Shown piece by piece: positions 62,491-64,000 of a stretch of DNA of 64,000 nucleotides (positions within the stretch are counted from its first letter, which is position 1; the number at the start of each line of letters is the position of its first letter). This DNA comes from Parabacteroides massiliensis (lineage in GTDB: Bacteria; Bacteroidota; Bacteroidia; Bacteroidales; Tannerellaceae): NCBI RefSeq assembly GCF_900155425.1, contig NZ_LT700192.1, forward strand, positions 334,215-398,214. The letters are read 5' to 3'. The notes below the pieces were generated by a model, which saw only the letters and a program-made list of their open reading frames with translations, had not been told where the DNA came from and did not search any database. The translations under genes were made by a program, and so were the position numbers.

Positions 62491-64000
62491 CAGGAATTAT
62501 CATACTCATATCACTGCTAATCTGTGCGCTGTGCCTGCTGATTGCCCTGCTGTATATCCGGCAGACAGAGATAGAGGTGAAGGACAAATCCGTGGATCTG
62601 GAAAGTGTCTTGCCTATCCAGACCATCACGGAGAATGCCGTCATCAACGGGAACGGTGACATCACCGTCGGCTACCGGCTGTTTCTGCCCGAAGTGTTCA
62701 CCTTGTCGGAAAGCGAGGCGCAATACATCCACGAGCGATTGGAGGCTCTTTTGAAGATGCTTCCGGCAGGTACGGTCATCCACCAGCAAAACTTCTACTA
62801 TACGGGGCGGTTCCATCATGCGGAATACTCTTCCAATGCCCTGATAGCGGAGAACAACCGTCATTTCAACGGCAAGGAGATACTGAATAGCTACACCAAC
62901 CTGTATGTGACGTTCACGAACGGCAGCCGAAACGGCAAGATACGCAAAAGCGCATCGGGCACCTCGCTGATGCGAAGGCTGCACTACCCGTTCAAGCAAC
63001 CTTATAAGGAATATCAGCAACGGCTGACAGAAATGGAAGCCTTTCTGATGAACTTTGAGAACGGCTTGTCATCCATCCAGCAGTTTGAGATACGCAAGAT
63101 GGATAATACGGAACTGAATAACGCCATCTACGACTACATCAACCTCTCTTACGAGACACCGGAAAACGATGCCACACAGAAGAGCGTCAACCCCATTGCC
63201 GTCAGTGAAAGCGGAAGCATGAAAATAGGGCAGCAGCACGTTTCCATCCTTTCGCTGACCAACGAAGGCGAGCACCTTCAGGAACTTGCCGTGCCGCACA
63301 CCGGCAAGTCGAAGGCATACGGGGGAAACATAGAGATACCGGACAGCATACGGAGCAAATGCTCGATGCTGTACCCCGTAGGACTTGGCCTGCCGTTCAA
63401 CCACATCGTAAACATCGTGATAGAGATAACCGATCCCGATGCCACCGTAACTGCCATCGGCGCGGAGAAAGACGCGCTGAATTACATCACCAACTTCTAC
63501 CCGCCAGCGGCAGAGAAGCAACGCGAACAGGCAGCCTTCTGCGATGAGATTACCCAGTTCGACTACCAGACCGCCTACACCGCCTTCAATGTCGTGCTGA
63601 ACGACACAGACCGCACCTCGCTCATGCGGAAAACCGCACTGGTACAGCAAGGCTTCAGCTTTATGAACCAAAGTTCGTGCTATGTGGAGAACGCCGAGCT
63701 GTGCAACCTGTTCTTCTGCAACATACCCGGCAATGCCAGGGCCAATTACCGGGGTTTCGTCAACACGACCAAGCAAGCCATCTGCTATCTGCAAAAGGAA
63801 GGAATGTACCTTTCGGACGAGAAAGGGCATATCTACCATGACCGTTTTGGTACTCCCGCCAAGATAAATCTCTGGGATTATCCGGCACTGAACAACAAGA
63901 ACCGCATCGTTATCGGCCCGTCCGGTTCCGGTAAATCTTTCTGGCTGAACAATTACATCCTGCAAAGCTATGAGCTGGGCCGGGATGTGATGATCATCGA
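62487..64000 (+). CDS. traG: TraG-family conjugation ATPase (VirB4-like), 3' end outside the window
   Basis: The open frame runs from ATG 62487 past the last base. N-terminal membrane segment (IIILISLLICALCLLIALLYI), then the TraG/VirB4 N-terminal domain, and Walker A IGPSGSGKSFWLNNYIL near 63917. It should power assembly of the conjugation channel. About 505 codons are present; the family usually has over 800 residues. Confidence 0.88.
   Translation, partial: MTGIIILISLLICALCLLIALLYIRQTEIEVKDKSVDLESVLPIQTITENAVINGNGDITVGYRLFLPEVFTLSESEAQYIHERLEALLKMLPAGTVIHQQNFYYTGRFHHAEYSSNALIAENNRHFNGKEILNSYTNLYVTFTNGSRNGKIRKSASGTSLMRRLHYPFKQPYKEYQQRLTEMEAFLMNFENGLSSIQQFEIRKMDNTELNNAIYDYINLSYETPENDATQKSVNPIAVSESGSMKIGQQHVSILSLTNEGEHLQELAVPHTGKSKAYGGNIEIPDSIRSKCSMLYPVGLGLPFNHIVNIVIEITDPDATVTAIGAEKDALNYITNFYPPAAEKQREQAAFCDEITQFDYQTAYTAFNVVLNDTDRTSLMRKTALVQQGFSFMNQSSCYVENAELCNLFFCNIPGNARANYRGFVNTTKQAICYLQKEGMYLSDEKGHIYHDRFGTPAKINLWDYPALNNKNRIVIGPSGSGKSFWLNNYILQSYELGRDVMII

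Noticed and set aside
63069-63965. 298-codon minus-strand frame
   Set aside because: Antisense to the traG gene, whose ATPase motifs are clear.
1-64000. CRISPR arrays, tRNA or rRNA genes
   Set aside because: No regularly spaced direct repeats with unique spacers were seen other than the iterons, and no tRNA or rRNA sequence was recognised.

Overview
The window reads as DNA from a gut Bacteroidales, most likely Parabacteroides or Bacteroides. The basis is the TAnnTTTG-type -7 boxes, FecR/ECF sigma pairs, serine-type sulfatases, DUF4133/DUF4134 conjugation genes, IntDOT-like tyrosine recombinases and a T9SS-like C-terminal domain on the first protein. Assignments come from reading motifs; no database search was run.

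Layout. (1) 1-8.2 kb: a secretion/toxin locus with an S74-type chaperone protein, a small secreted protein, a 2013-residue SpvB/FG-GAP/RHS protein with a putative HExxH metallopeptidase tip, and a probable immunity gene. (2) 8.6-10.0 kb: an IS1182-like transposase whose upstream IS end was not found. (3) 10.3-20.2 kb: a mobilizable element with two tandem tyrosine recombinases, excisionase-like HTH genes (one split by an IS110 element), DUF3408, a candidate oriT, MobC, relaxase and a third recombinase. (4) 20.2-25.4 kb: a 17-bp inverted-repeat segment that looks like an invertible promoter, followed by a two-gene restriction-modification-like system (methylase-like subunit plus a GIY-YIG/helicase/methylase fusion). 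(5) 25.4-27.3 kb: an intact IS1182 element. (6) 27.3-40.2 kb, mostly minus strand: an ATPase plus PD-(D/E)XK-like pair, small hypothetical genes, a frameshifted Dam methylase, a TnpB/Cas12-like protein that lacks the RuvC catalytic residues, a C11 protease, and a two-methylase R-M locus with a truncated third gene. (7) 40.7-53.1 kb: chromosomal-looking genes: an outer-membrane barrel, a Sel1-repeat protein behind a TnpB remnant, a secreted protein behind a second invertible-promoter-like segment, and a three-sulfatase operon with a sigma/FecR pair on each side but no SusC/SusD. (8) 53.4-64 kb: a plasmid-like conjugative module with a second relaxase/MobC pair, ParA, an iteron origin and Rep protein, a Crp-like regulator and the start of a Tra operon (TraO, TraE, TraF, TraG) that runs off the window.

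Most of the window is accessory DNA: at least two mobilization systems, three or more insertion sequences and several defence-type loci. The observations I rank highest are the nuclease-dead TnpB-like gene with three hairpins just downstream, the two candidate invertible promoters, the ATPase/nuclease pair, the candidate bridge RNA of the IS110 element, and the iteron replicon.
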